Below, piece after piece: positions 44,741-55,078 of a DNA stretch of 64,000 nucleotides (the stretch's first letter is position 1; every line of letters begins with the position of its first letter). The position numbers and the translations under genes are program-made. The stretch comes from Azorinus chamasolen (Eukaryota; Mollusca; Bivalvia; Cardiida; Solecurtidae). The notes under the pieces were generated by a model. It had not been told where the DNA came from, ran no database searches, and saw nothing but the letters and a program-made list of their open reading frames with translations. The stretch is from positions 11,143,878-11,207,877 of the forward strand of contig OY755240.1 of assembly GCA_963576725.1 (NCBI GenBank), in the 5' to 3' direction.

Positions 44741-45357
44741 TTTCACAAGTTATTTGTTACATCGACAATTTATCGCTTGCTGAACACAATCTTCAAACCA
44801 AACTGATAACGGTTCTTACATATCTGGACATATTAAATGGGTAAATCTTATATATCTTAACCCTTCAGCTGTTCAATATTAATGTAAGAAATAATGGCAT
44901 CATGGGTATTTATTTAATTTAGTTAAATTTTAAATGTACATTTTTTGATAGTTTTGCTTTGACAAACACAACCCAGTAGAATCAGATATATACCCTGTTA
45001 TGAGCAAACAGAGCAGGTCTTGAATAGACGGTTCCTATAGACGCCGTGTGATTTTGATCCACTACTCTGTTTGCAAATGCGATTATGTTGATTTTAGCTT
45101 ATTGGATATTGGACATGGCAGGCAAGGTAGAATTAGGTTAGTAGGTCTATAGTATTTCATTTGTAAACAGATCAAACCAAGAGCAGACGGTTTCGATAAA
45201 GGAATTTAAACGCACTTCATATCGCATATACGATACAAACCAGTACAGCAAACAGTGTTTTTGTTTTTAAAGCAGACAACGTCTTTTAACCACCCAGACT
45301 TGGACGTTCTCCACGACCCTAGCTCACACGCGTGATAATCTATCAAATTCCTTTTTA
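44741..45357. other. Duplicated flank upstream of gene B
   Basis: Colinear with 4521-5145. An F1 foldback, gcaaacagagcaggtcttga ... ccactactctgtttgc, is at 45003-45073. No gene seen. Confidence 0.6.
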
Positions 45358-45425
45358 CTCCACCAAACCCTATCTTACTATTCGAGGCGATTCTTATGAG
45401 CTGAAACAATAATAGTGTTTGCCCG
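45358..45425. repeat. F7 foldback remnant
   Basis: ctccaccaaaccctatctta with a decayed return arm; counterpart of 5147-5208. Confidence 0.55.
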
Positions 45426-45471
45426 AGAATTTAAAAAGAAACATAATATTTCAATTAAAATTTAATTACAG

Positions 45472-45652
45472 TGCTGGTACTCACAACTTAATACATATCA
45501 AACATATTTTTCGATCGCCCTGTGTATTATTGATTAGCGTACGTGAACTTCTTTCAACGGTTTTATCTTTGCAGATAAAGGTCAACAACACTTAACGAGT
45601 GTATAGCAATGTTCCGCTTTCTAAATTATCTGACCTGAACATATACGCAAAG
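45472..45652 (+). promoter_or_regulatory. Conserved 5' region of gene B
   Basis: Aligned with 11330-11583. Shared blocks: acatatca, attattgattagc, tttatctttgcagat-aaggtcaac, ctaaatta-ctgacctgaac. Likely promoter plus 5' UTR; the start site is unknown. Confidence 0.45.
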
Positions 45653-45722
45653 ATGAAATACCCTGTTGGGATTTTAAATGTTAGGCTTTTGTTTGTAGGA
45701 CTTTTTCTTCAGACCTGCAGAG
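45653..45722 (+). CDS. Gene B exon 1: signal peptide
   Basis: Encodes MKYPVGILNV, a hydrophobic run RLLFVGLFLQ and TCR, ending in phase 1 at a gtatgt donor. 20 of 24 residues match gene A exon 1, and the donor is identical. There is no in-frame upstream ATG nearby, supporting this start in both genes. Confidence 0.85.
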
Positions 45723-46767
45723 GTATGTATTAATACTGTACTTGTTATAAAAAATTCTTTTCATGCCTTTCCAAACAGAACGTACCTAGAAAAGACGGCT
45801 CATATAGGAGCCATCTAATCAGGTCCTGTCCCGTTTGGATATAGGCTGTATATCTGATAAATTGATTTTCAACTTCTTGTTTATGATTTTCGTTGCGAGG
45901 TTCGATATTAGAAATTATAGAAATAATAATTTTCTACATGCCAACTCTTTTATATGACAATTAGAATGAAGTTTGAAACAGGCAGTTTTAGATTTAAAAT
46001 GTTACTTTCTACAATAAATGAATATTATAAAACAAGCAGTTTGTTACGTTCAGTTATTATTCTGAAGATTGTGAACAGGGCTGCAGATACAGGTGTATAC
46101 CCAAATACTAACTGCGTCATTTCTCCACCAAACCCTGTACTGTGAATACTCTGTGGGTAATGTGAGTAATAGGTTAACGGAGAAATAAAGGAGTTCAGTT
46201 AATAATATTCTTTAATCTGTTGAAATCTGTTTGTCAATATAACTTATATCGAAAAATGCCCGTATAATACAAAGTGAACTATTTGATATTTAGTATCGCT
46301 TGTTATATGTTATCGTATATTTTGAATAGTTACAAATTGTGATCCTCCTTCAGAAACTGGAAATAATCAATACAAAAACATGTCAGGTGATGATGTTCTA
46401 GTATTTATGACAGAAAGGGAAAAAAGAACACACCAAAGAAAACAATCAGCGAGGAAAACATTTTCAAAGTTTCTTGACAGCCAAAGGTTGAAATTACTAG
46501 GTTAGTATTATGGAACATCAGGTGCATTTTGACGGGCCTGAAAAGAGTTTAAATGCGAACCTTGGCGAAACCTGAAATTCCAAACTACTCACCTAGTAGT
46601 TCTTATTTAAATTACGTTCTGCATCGGTATTCATTTAGACACACTTGTGATAATAAATATCGTTTGGAGCAAATGCGGGGCTAAGTGGAACTGGTTGGTT
46701 TGGCTCATTCTTATAATAAACCCTGTTATGAAATAATATTCACTTTGTCTAACGTTTATCGTTCCAG
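45723..46767 (+). other. Intron 1 of gene B
   Basis: 1.0 kb. An F1-type foldback (ccaaacagaacgtacctaga ... cctgtcccgtttgg) is at about 45770-45840, matching 11700-11765, and an F7 remnant is at 46120-46186 matching 12201-12295. Both insertions therefore predate the duplication. Confidence 0.75.
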
Positions 46768-46931
46768 CGAAGCAATGTCAGAGCTATATAGAAGAACGCC
46801 ACGTGTCTGAATACTTAAAACACGGTGTTGACAAAGAGCAAGCAAATTCATTTTTAACTTCTATGCCAACACCACATGAATGTTGCGAGGAAAACTACTG
46901 TGAACATGGTGATAATAAAAAGCAGTGCTCT
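46768..46931 (+). CDS. Gene B exon 2: N-terminal Cys-rich segment
   Basis: Acceptor atcgttccag and donor gtaagt; 164 bp, phase 1 in, phase 0 out. Encodes KQCQSYIEERHV, then KEQANSFLT, ECCEENYCEHGD and KKQCS. Shares QANSFLT and the CC-E-YC cysteines with gene A exon 2 but is ten residues longer and otherwise unlike it, much more diverged than the EGF and VWA exons. No known domain recognised. Confidence 0.8.
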
Positions 46932-46969
46932 GTAAGTGCACTCTTCAGTAACTGTTGTAACAGATGACG

Positions 46970-47396
46970 TACAGTAATCCCCTTCTAAACCGGAATTCTA
47001 GTAGAGAAAAAATAGATACTTTAAAAATTCATTTCTCCTTCTTTACCCATGTCCTGTTGTATAATGACATTATCTTCACTTTGTACAAGTATTGCGCTGT
47101 GCAATCACTGCTGTGGAGTGCACTGGTTGCACAATCAACTTGTAAATAGTGCAGATCCTGATGAGACAGCTCCTGCAGGAGCTGTCTCTTCTGGGTCTTC
47201 ACTATTTACAGGTAGGTATATTGACGTGAATAGCAAGCGAAGGTTTAAGGCAGGTGAATGCTTAGCGCATGGTGGAAATAATGCGGAAGCACTTAGAAGA
47301 TCCTTCTGTATGATTTTCACCTTGCATTAAGGTCCTACCTGTCTTTAACACCGATCTTTATACTTAACTGAACGTTTTTAGTTGGGGTTTTCTGTA
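46970..47396. repeat. F4 MITE interrupted by an F2 MITE
   Basis: The F4 left end tacagtaatccccttctaaa at 46970 and right end gttggggttttctgta at 47396 enclose an F2 element (47021-47248). Removing it restores the usual F4 spacing of about 199 bp. Confidence 0.85.
47021..47248. repeat. TTAA-MITE F2, copy 5 (nested)
   Basis: TTAA at 47021-47024 and 47245-47248. The F2 body is present (ggagtgcactggttgcac, agctcctgcaggagct). The left end is shortened (aaattcatttctcc), the right end is agcaagcgaagg. Confidence 0.85.
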
Positions 47397-49391
47397 GTTT
47401 ATTTTTAAAACATCGCTATACAAACTAGAGGAGTTTCCTGTATAACATTCACCCTGTATTAAGCTGCCACCTGTCTCCAAGAGCGTTATTCGTACTAAAT
47501 GTAACGTCCGGTTCAGAAGATGAGTTGTTGCTGTTTATGAACAGTCAAAACCTCTGTACAACGACCAATCAAAATATTATTAAATCTAAGTATCAATCTT
47601 TCAGTCAGGTTGTAACAACTGATATAAACTCCTGTAGAAGTGTAACACTTATCTGTTACTTTGATATCTTCTTTTCGTTATTTATTACTGAATCGCAATT
47701 TTGCAAACACATGGACATACCACAGTTGCATATACGTATTGTTGTCTTTAATTTATGTTTAGACTGGAATAAGCCAGTCTTAGTACCGCAAATCGAATTA
47801 GCTATCGTACCAATGTCAGGTCCGATTTAACATTTTTTGTGTATTAATATACCATAGGCGGGTCAATGTCTAATCGCATATTTCAAAAACAGCCAAATAC
47901 CACTTAAGTACAGTTTGAACCAGAACTGCGGATCCGCCCCTGTCCTGCGGTGTGCCTGCGATTTGAGGTCAAATACTGATGAGGAGTTCAGTGATTAAAA
48001 ATAATAATGTCCCTTGAAATTTCACTCTTATCATTATGAAAGTGATCCAAAGCATTCCTAAATATGTTGGGCAATAAAACTAAACTAAAATATTTGAAAA
48101 TCATTACCAAAACGGCAAGAGAACAGGAGCAAGTTATAGCATTGAAGCAATCGGGTGATCAAAACGTTTTCAGGACGTTAAATCTCGCCATTGCTGATAC
48201 AGCTCTCATCCAAAACAATTAAACCACGTAAGTATTTGTCATATTGATAAAATGTTATTTAGTTCACGTCTTATGTCTGTAAATACTGTAAAATTGTCGT
48301 TTTCGGGGAGTAAGTTTTACAATTTGGATGTGAATTACGGCACAAAGCTAACCCAGTCTTCAGTAATACACTGTTGCATTAACATATATAGGAGCTTTCT
48401 GCATGACGTGTGCCCTGCATAAAGCAACCACCTGCTTTTAAGACTCTTATGTTCAATAACTAATGGTCACGTAAGATAGGTTAAGTAATGTTTGCGTTTA
48501 TATTGTATACTTTTTATGTGCAATATATACCAAATTGTGGCATGAAATGTTTTACAGTTGTCAGTTGTCATGCTGATGTTGTAATTTACAAGTGAATAGA
48601 AAGTATATTTTATTTTCTTATTATCATCTGAATTATTACCAATATTTCCAAGGTAGTCAGTTCGTCCGTCCGTCTGACTGTCCATCCGTTCGTCGGCACT
48701 TGCTTTAAACGTCATATTCTCTGAAACTGCATGGCAGAATGTAACCAAATTTCAAATACATGATCGTGGTATCAAGCCCAATCAGTATTGTTAAAATAAT
48801 TCGGATCCGTGCTATGGCAACAAGAAATCTTAAGGAATATTCTCCAAACTCAGGTGTCAGATTTGAATGATACTGGACAGAAATAGTCCTCTGATAAACC
48901 CTGTAATAAAATGTTTAAAATGATGTTAATTTCTAAAAAAAATGAATGTCAAGAAGGGGGCTACCTTTCTGCCAGTCTTCTAACGATTTCAGCGCTTTGA
49001 TTATTCTTACTTGCATGAGATGACGTTTTGAAGTGCATAATCGGAAATGGGTCACACGAAGCGCGGATGCGAGAACTAATTGATTTCTAGCCAAACTTCT
49101 CTACACTCTCGACTATTCGCTTTCGATTTGTTCGTTTAAATGAGGCCGCCACATGCAAACACGACTTCGTGGCCAAATGACATGATAATGTCACTTAATC
49201 ACGAGTCAAAATTTTACTTCATGAGACTATCCCTTATTAACATAAGAACATACGCCATTATACCCTCTTTGTACTCTACGTGGATTACGATGAATACAAA
49301 AAATGTTTTAAGTAAATTTCGACATAGTGGATTCTGTCATCACATTATACTGCATGCTTTTGAAGATTTTAGATGCATTACATTTTGACAG
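47397..49391 (+). other. Intron 2 of gene B
   Basis: F4-type fragments at 47400-47520 (aggagtttcctgtataac, tgtattaagctgcc) and 48385-48450; a gtccgtccgtctg stretch at 48660-48700; otherwise AT-rich with no exon visible. Confidence 0.6.
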
Positions 49392-49500
49392 ACGCCTGCT
49401 TGGAAGAATTATATCGCCCAGACCTGTCGAAAGTCATGCGGAGCTGGAACAATTCCAACGGCGAACTTCATCTCGAATTGTCAATATTATTGTTCATGTG
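49392..49500 (+). CDS. Gene B exon 3: second Cys-rich segment
   Basis: 109 bp between acattttgacag and gtaagc, phase 0 in, phase 1 out. Reads PAWKNYIAQTCRKSCGAGTI, then SNCQYYCSCG. Cysteine spacing is the same as gene A exon 3 and about half of the residues are identical. Weak resemblance to ShK-type CxxxCG ends; the domain is unnamed. Confidence 0.82.
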
Positions 49501-49824
49501 GTAAGCATAAAGGCTGCTGTGTGATAGGGAAATTAAGAGACAGATAAAGAAGCACATTTAGTAGCATTTGTAGTTTTCAGATATGTGATAGTGGTAAACA
49601 GGATTGAGATAAATTTAAATTGGAAACTAAGAAATACCGGTATAAAAATCAAGAAATATAATGCACGACCTTATATCTATGTCCTCAAATTGACGTTCGC
49701 ATTGTTTTGTAGCCATGTTATAGTCACATATTCTTGCATAAAACATACTGTTGTAGTCAGTATATATGGTCAAAACACGTTTCTGTTTACATTGTTTTAA
49801 TAGAAATGACAAAAAGTACAGATA

Positions 49825-50045
49825 GACCAACTTATTTTGGAACAAAACATGACCTACTCTAATGTAAACAAAACAAAGTGACAACGGTGGTTCTTTATTT
49901 ATAAATGTCTTAGCTGACCGCATTTCGTGCAATGGATATGTATCTCGGTTTGCACGCGAACTGCATAGCTTGGGCATCGAACCCACGACCCTCAGTTTGA
50001 AAAAACCAGGTACATATCCATTAGACCGAAGCCCAGCAATAATAT
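49825..50045 (+). repeat. Dispersed repeat with tRNA-like segment, copy 2
   Basis: Same family as 24415-24640 but in the opposite orientation. After gtgcaatggatatgtatctc it meets a reverse copy of a tRNA-like head (gggcatcgaacccacgaccc, tacatatccattagacc), so two tRNA-like pieces face each other. Confidence 0.55.
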
Positions 50046-51662
50046 GTGGCGGCTTGCTAAATTATGTTGCCTGGACATGTATTTGTGTGATGTTATGTAA
50101 ACAACAAAATAACAACAAGTCTCCATATAGCTTCGTTTACCTGTTGAACGTCTAAGACCCTGAATTGTTCCGCTCATTGGTATTGTCGTCTGCAAAATGT
50201 ATTGTCTGCTCAAATCATCATTTTTGTTATTTTTCTCCCGTTGTTCCACAGTAACAAACATTGTAGCAGTGACATTACTACTATAGACACAACACGCTAT
50301 GCAATGCGATGCAACACATGCTAATAACTGCATCGTTACCACTATAGAAACTACACTGTACAATTCAAAACCACAAAATTTACACATATTTCCTTACTAC
50401 TTTGGAAACAATTCGATACAAACTAAAACCACGCATATTAGTAATTGTGTCACACAGGCAAACACTCCATACAGGAATGCTATCATTAATACGTACACAG
50501 ACTGTTAATGTCACACAGTCATTCACGTGCTTTTGTTAAACAGATAACGCAATCGGACACATTTACTCCATTACTATTAATATATAGATACTATATACGA
50601 TAGGTTTCAGTGGCCTCATGGCGTTACAAATAAATTCTTAAATGTACTGTTCACTGTACGAAAGCTGATTGATGGTGCGTTAAATCACTCTTGCACACAC
50701 CTCTGTGGTAGATAAAGGTACATACTTATTTAACATTAAAATGTCATTTCTTCGCCAAAATCTTTATTGTTGCTATCCTGTAGAATCGTCTCGGAGATAG
50801 CCAGGACTAAGGTGAATGTATGTCAATACAAATTACACACCGAGTTGTGTTTGCATAACAATGTTTTTGTGCATCCTTTGAACCACGTGTTTGTAATACG
50901 TCAAAATTAATTTGCTTTCTATTGTGACTATATATGTATCATTTGTGCTTTGCGGATGTAACTCACAGACCGACAGAGCCCAACACACAGACACACACGC
51001 ACGCACGCACGCACGCACGCGCGCGCATACACACACACGCACACACATGCACGCATATATGCACACGCACGCACGTATGCACGCATACACACAGAGTGAC
51101 AAAATAACCAGTTCATTAGCTCACATACATACAATATAACATACGGGTCATTGACAAATTACTGTAGAGATGTATACACCAAATTACAACAAACTGTATA
51201 CATAAGATAAAACTTTCCCATTAGATAAAATATTCCCGTTTATGAAAAACTGTAAACTATTTTCATATAACTTGTAATAAACGTCTTTCCACGAATTGAT
51301 CACAGGAGATTGTTCTCCTATTTGCAATTTTGACAAACATATCACGAGACATATTAAGGGGAATTCTATAAAAGTACAATGCGTAAGATTTAAAGCAGTT
51401 TGAAGTGAGTTTAAGTTAGAGTATTTCCATTGATGTCTGTTCATATGCTGCTTTTAAGAGATTCATTTGCAATGTGTACACGGCGATAAACTGTTTCTGA
51501 TCCAATAGTAGGCATTTCAAATGCCAGATATTTCTTCGGCGATGTTTACATTTGATCACAGACACACTGTGTAAGGCCTATGTTCTTATATCAACACCAA
51601 ATCCTATTACTCTCTAAAATACATTGCAGATCATACTATGTGGCAATATTTTATTATTTAAG
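50046..51662 (+). other. Intron between gene B exon 3 and its EGF exon
   Basis: Total intron 2.2 kb against 9.7 kb in gene A. A decayed F7 (near 50745-50800), a (CA)n/(CGCA)n tract (50985-51090) and sequence aligned with 25420-26367. Checked for EGF cysteine patterns with flanking AG/GT: none found. Confidence 0.65.
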
Positions 51663-51776
51663 AAATCGACGAGTGTGCTAGTTCGCCCTGCCAAAACGGA
51701 GCCATTTGTCACGACGGTGTAAATACTTTCCGATGTGAGTGTGTGGGTAGATTTTACGGTGTTCTCTGTGACACAA
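51663..51776 (+). CDS. Gene B EGF exon (equivalent of A exon 6)
   Basis: 114 bp, phase 1-1, after tttattatttaag and before gtaagt. Reads [38 protein letters not shown], a calcium-binding EGF module with the hydroxylation consensus. Differs from gene A exon 6 at a handful of positions. It is the only EGF module seen in gene B. Confidence 0.92.
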
Positions 51777-52480
51777 GTAAGTATAACAGACAGTAGACAA
51801 TCCGTTAATGTAAATCGAATATATTAATAGGCAGCTAAGCCCAAGGAGTATATTACGGAAAACACTGCATTGCCCGTTTTTGCTTGTAATTCCCGAAATC
51901 ATTTTAATTCCAAACCCGCAATCTGCAACCCGAATCACATTTGCAGACAGATTGGATCCAGGTGAGACACTGGGTAAATTAGTGTTCCATCAAGAACGCA
52001 GCTATTTGACCTCCTATAGTTTTTGGGTAAACATAATTTCACAGAATTGGGTGTGGGCTACAAGTTCTACGAACTTAGTTACACATCCCTTCCTTACAAA
52101 AACCAACATCTACAAATACAGACATAATGGTTATCTTACATAGTATCAAACTTAAAACAATATCAGTTGAGCAGATAATGGAAACCGAAAGTGCAAAACA
52201 TATGTAACCAGAAAAACAAGACGCATAGAATGTGGACACCAATCCCAGGAGAAAACAAATACCGGGATATGTGTTATGTATGTCATAAAATGCATGTCTA
52301 AACGTACGAACCATTCAGGTATAATTATATCAAAACACTATCAATCCGATAAACACCGCATATGTGTCAATTAATATCAACACAAACGTGTCAATTAATA
52401 TTAATACACACGTGTCTACCAATAAAGGTTGATTAGTAGCTGTTAAAGGTATATAGTAGATCTATATAACATGCCTATAC
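51777..52480 (+). other. Gene B intron, first part
   Basis: Aligned with 27570-28300 of gene A (cccgcaatctgcaacccg, gcagataatggaaaccgaaa). An F3 foldback remnant is at 51938-52010. Confidence 0.6.
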
Positions 52481-52728
52481 GAATGAATAACCCCGGTGGT
52501 ATATAAGAGCAGGCAGTTGCTTAATACCGGACGAAAGTATTGCAGACATCCTTGAGAATATTTTAGTTTATACCTCAATTTCATTTACAATGTTAATTTC
52601 CAATAAACTACTGTGGCATAGAAATGCTGTCAGGCCCAGCGGGAAAAATTACTGTCGGGAAAATACTGGCTCCCGCTACCATAGGCACGGAACATTTAGA
52701 TCAGTGAGTGCTTATTAAATTGTGTGCG

Positions 52729-52762
52729 TGACGTCATCCGATGACGTCATCGACTGACGTCA
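52729..52762 (+). promoter_or_regulatory. Three CRE (TGACGTCA) sites, 13-bp spacing
   Basis: Perfect palindromic CREB/ATF octamers start at 52729, 52742 and 52755, exactly 13 bp apart. They lie about 72-105 bp before the ATG at 52834. Confidence 0.75.
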
Positions 52763-52833
52763 CCTTACGCTTGCAATTTGATCAACAAACGTCATTATGA
52801 CAATTGCTTTGTTTTTGTTTATATATTTGAGAA

Positions 52834-52923
52834 ATGTCGCGTTATGAGACTTTTTCGGAGGAGGCTGTGTCAAGATTGAACAGTGAAAAAGGATCCGCCG
52901 GTACACGTACTTTGAACATGTAA
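52834..52923 (+). CDS. 29-residue frame, likely truncated element protein
   Basis: Begins MSRYETFSEEAVSRLNSEKG and ends at TAA (52921). The M-x-R-F/Y...SEE..x-L-x-x-K pattern recalls the N termini of Crypton-type tyrosine-recombinase proteins and their KIAA1958-like relatives, where a short helix of this kind opens the protein. The similarity is weak and from memory. The frame ends before any catalytic part, so it cannot be active. Its position behind the CRE cluster and before AATAAA suggests a remnant first coding exon. Confidence 0.3.
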   Translation: MSRYETFSEEAVSRLNSEKGSAGTRTLNM

Positions 52924-53058
52924 TGAATAGAAATATGAAGCTGTTCCGCGATTTTTAAGCACCGAGAAGCTCTCTATAACTTTTGTTTCAAACTGTTTAT
53001 TGTTGTCATTGAATAAATATTTTTGCTGACGAAATTGATTGTGCTGTTCGGTATAATG

Positions 53059-53187
53059 ATATAAAAATCACATCCTATGGAGAGCGAAAACACGTATTGT
53101 CAACCCTCGGTATGGTAATAATGGACATAACCAACCTCGGGTTGACAGTACGTGCTGTCTCTCTCTATAGGATGTGATATTTATATA
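53059..53187. repeat. Foldback, ~55-bp arms
   Basis: tataaaaatcacatcctatg pairs with ataggatgtgatatttatat; the arms continue through gtattgtcaaccctcgg and ccgaggttgac-type sequence around ataatggacat. Confidence 0.8.
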
Positions 53188-53469
53188 TTACTTTTTACTT
53201 TTATCCTGCATTAAGCTACTACTCTTCTTACATACCCAGACCTAGACTTCTGTTCAGTGTAGACAGGTTTTATTACTACCAAGATAGTTCCTGACTTTTT
53301 ATCATGTTACTGTAACTAAGATACAATATGATTTATGTTAAAGTGTAAAACGTCTGAAAAACTTGCTATAAAAGCCGGTGCAAGCCTATGCAGATCAGCA
53401 TAAATGTTTTCATATGTTTAAATGTGTGCATATTTTCGTCCTACGTTAGCCTACCATTTCCCTTGTTCT

Positions 53470-53670
53470 ATCTATATTTGGCTTATCGCGAGTGGTTGTT
53501 TTAGAACAGTTTTGCTACACACAAATTTGCTAATCTTGAGTGACTGTTTTAAACAAGTCTTACTAAACAAACTATTTTCTTATAATGATAGACTGTTTTA
53601 GAACAGTTGTGCTACGTACAATATTTAGCATATCGTGAGTGGCTGTTAAGAAGGTTTGGTAACACATAAT
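53470..53670. repeat. Four tandem ~50-bp units
   Basis: Units of the form atcgtgagtggctgttttaga followed by acagttttgctac and an aaatttgc-like end. Diverged. Confidence 0.65.
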
Positions 53671-54105
53671 ACTCATTCTCAGTGTTGATATATTTTCTGA
53701 TCCTTCGGGATAATAAGTTTTGATATTATTAGGTTTGAAAATTGAATACCGCTTAAGCCGTTGCTAGGCAACATGAGTAATGTTGGACTTTTAATTAATA
53801 CTCATGAACAAACCCAATAAAACCAAGTCTCCAATTTGCTCTTTTTGTTACTTTCTCCCACTTTCAGATATATTTATACTTCACATCAGCAGGTGTTAAA
53901 TGCTTGTGTGGCGACTGTAAAACGTTGCCCAGTACTTTATTCTCAGTGTTGTTATATGTTCTGATCCTTCGGCATCATCAATTTTTATGTTATTAGTTTT
54001 GAAAATTGAATAGTGCTTAAGCCGGTGCTAGGGTCGTGAGTAGTGTTGTACTTTTAATTTAATTACTGCTTATGAACAGACTCTATTAAACCGAGTCTGC
54101 AATTT
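53671..54105. repeat. ~170-bp direct repeat pair
   Basis: ctcagtgttgatatattttc ... aagccgttgctagg ... cttttaattaatactcatgaa at 53671-53850 recurs at 53938-54105. A third copy, inverted, is at 54896-55078, on the other side of the VWA exon. Confidence 0.8.
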
Positions 54106-54210
54106 TCCCTTTTCGCATGGCTACGTTTGCTTTCGAAGCATCTCCCGCTTTCAGATTATATTGGTTATCTGTTTTAAAACTATCTTACTATACACGGTAA
54201 ACATTTACGT

Positions 54211-54341
54211 TAAATGCAAATACTATTTACTAACATGCGGGTACTATTTTCTGTTAATGTGGGTACCTTTTTCTGTACATGCGGATACTGTTTTCTTTAC
54301 ATACGGGTACCATTTTCTTTAAATGCGGAAACCATTTTCAG
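54211..54341 (+). repeat. ~22-bp tandem repeat forming a splice acceptor
   Basis: Six units of aaatgcgggtaccattttct up to the exon; the last ends aaccattttcag. Counterpart of 28776-28907. Confidence 0.85.
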
Positions 54342-54622
54342 ACATTTGCCATCCTACCCCTGCCGATGTCGTCTTTCTTCTGGACTCATCAATCAGCATG
54401 ACTGAATCACAGTTTAAGAAACAACTGGACTTCATTGCCAACTTCAGTAATCACGTAGTCTTAGGACCAGGGGATTTCCAGCTAAGTGTGATCACATTTT
54501 CATTTAAGGCTCAGATTGAATTCTATTTGAATAATCACACGGACAACAGTACATTAAAGGACGCAGTGTGGGATATAAAGTATCGACCCGGGGGAACGTA
54601 TACAGATAAAGCACTTGAAAAG
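54342..54622 (+). CDS. Gene B VWA exon (equivalent of A exon 7)
   Basis: 281 bp, phase 1 in, phase 0 out, donor gtaata. Reads ICHPTPADVVFLLDSSISM to PGGTYTDKALEK with the MIDAS D-x-S-x-S and threonine present. Same length as gene A exon 7 and about seven residue changes in 93. The rest of the domain should follow beyond 64000; I found no continuation in the window. Confidence 0.93.
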
Positions 54623-54895
54623 GTAATATGTCGTGGTCTGTGATTTTATTTATCACATACTTTTATTTTTGTATTGCAATGTGTAGTTTATTTGCATGAA
54701 CTACAAATTCACCTATGCTAGTATTCCTTTGTCCTACATAATTATTATGTAAGGCAATGTTTTTGTTTTGTGTTGTGATGAACAGAAACCAAAGGCATGT
54801 GATTCTGGTTCATAACTCTGCGATATACTGACACTGTGCATATACATTCTGAAAATGGGTGATCCTTCGAAAGTAGAAATGTAAAAAGAGAAAAT

Positions 54896-55078
54896 TGCAG
54901 ACTCGATTTTAATGAGTATGTTCATGAGTAGTATGTACATATATAAAGTACTATATTAAGTGCAACACTACTCACGCCCCCTTGCACCGGCTTAATCGGT
55001 ATTCAATTTTTAAAAAAATCCCATCAAAACTAATGATCCCGAATGACCAGAAAATATAACAACACTGAGAATGATATA
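54896..55078. repeat. Inverted third copy of the ~170-bp repeat
   Basis: gcagactcgattttaatgag, ccggcttaatcggtattcaa and aacaacactgagaatgat are reverse complements of 53671-53850 and 53938-54105. Confidence 0.8.

Larger units (their letters stand above)
52556..53198 (+). mobile_element. Insertion with CRE cluster, mini-ORF and foldback
   Basis: This segment is present in gene B and absent from the same MITE in gene A. In order it holds three TGACGTCA octamers, a 29-codon frame, an AATAAA (in ttgaataaatatttttgc near 53010) and a foldback. The layout promoter, start of a coding frame, poly(A) signal looks like an internally deleted transposon that kept its ends. Clear terminal repeats were not found. 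Confidence 0.55.
52481..53270. repeat. F4-like MITE split by a 640-bp insertion
   Basis: gaataaccccggtggtata at the left and ctgcattaagctact ... agacaggttttatta at the right match the continuous element at 28318-28495. Between about 52556 and 53198 lies unrelated sequence. Confidence 0.75.

Noticed and set aside
49861..50155. Frame with GIEPTTLSLKKPGTYP as a coding exon
   Set aside because: It is a reading through the tRNA-like repeat (the cgaacccacgacc box), not a gene.
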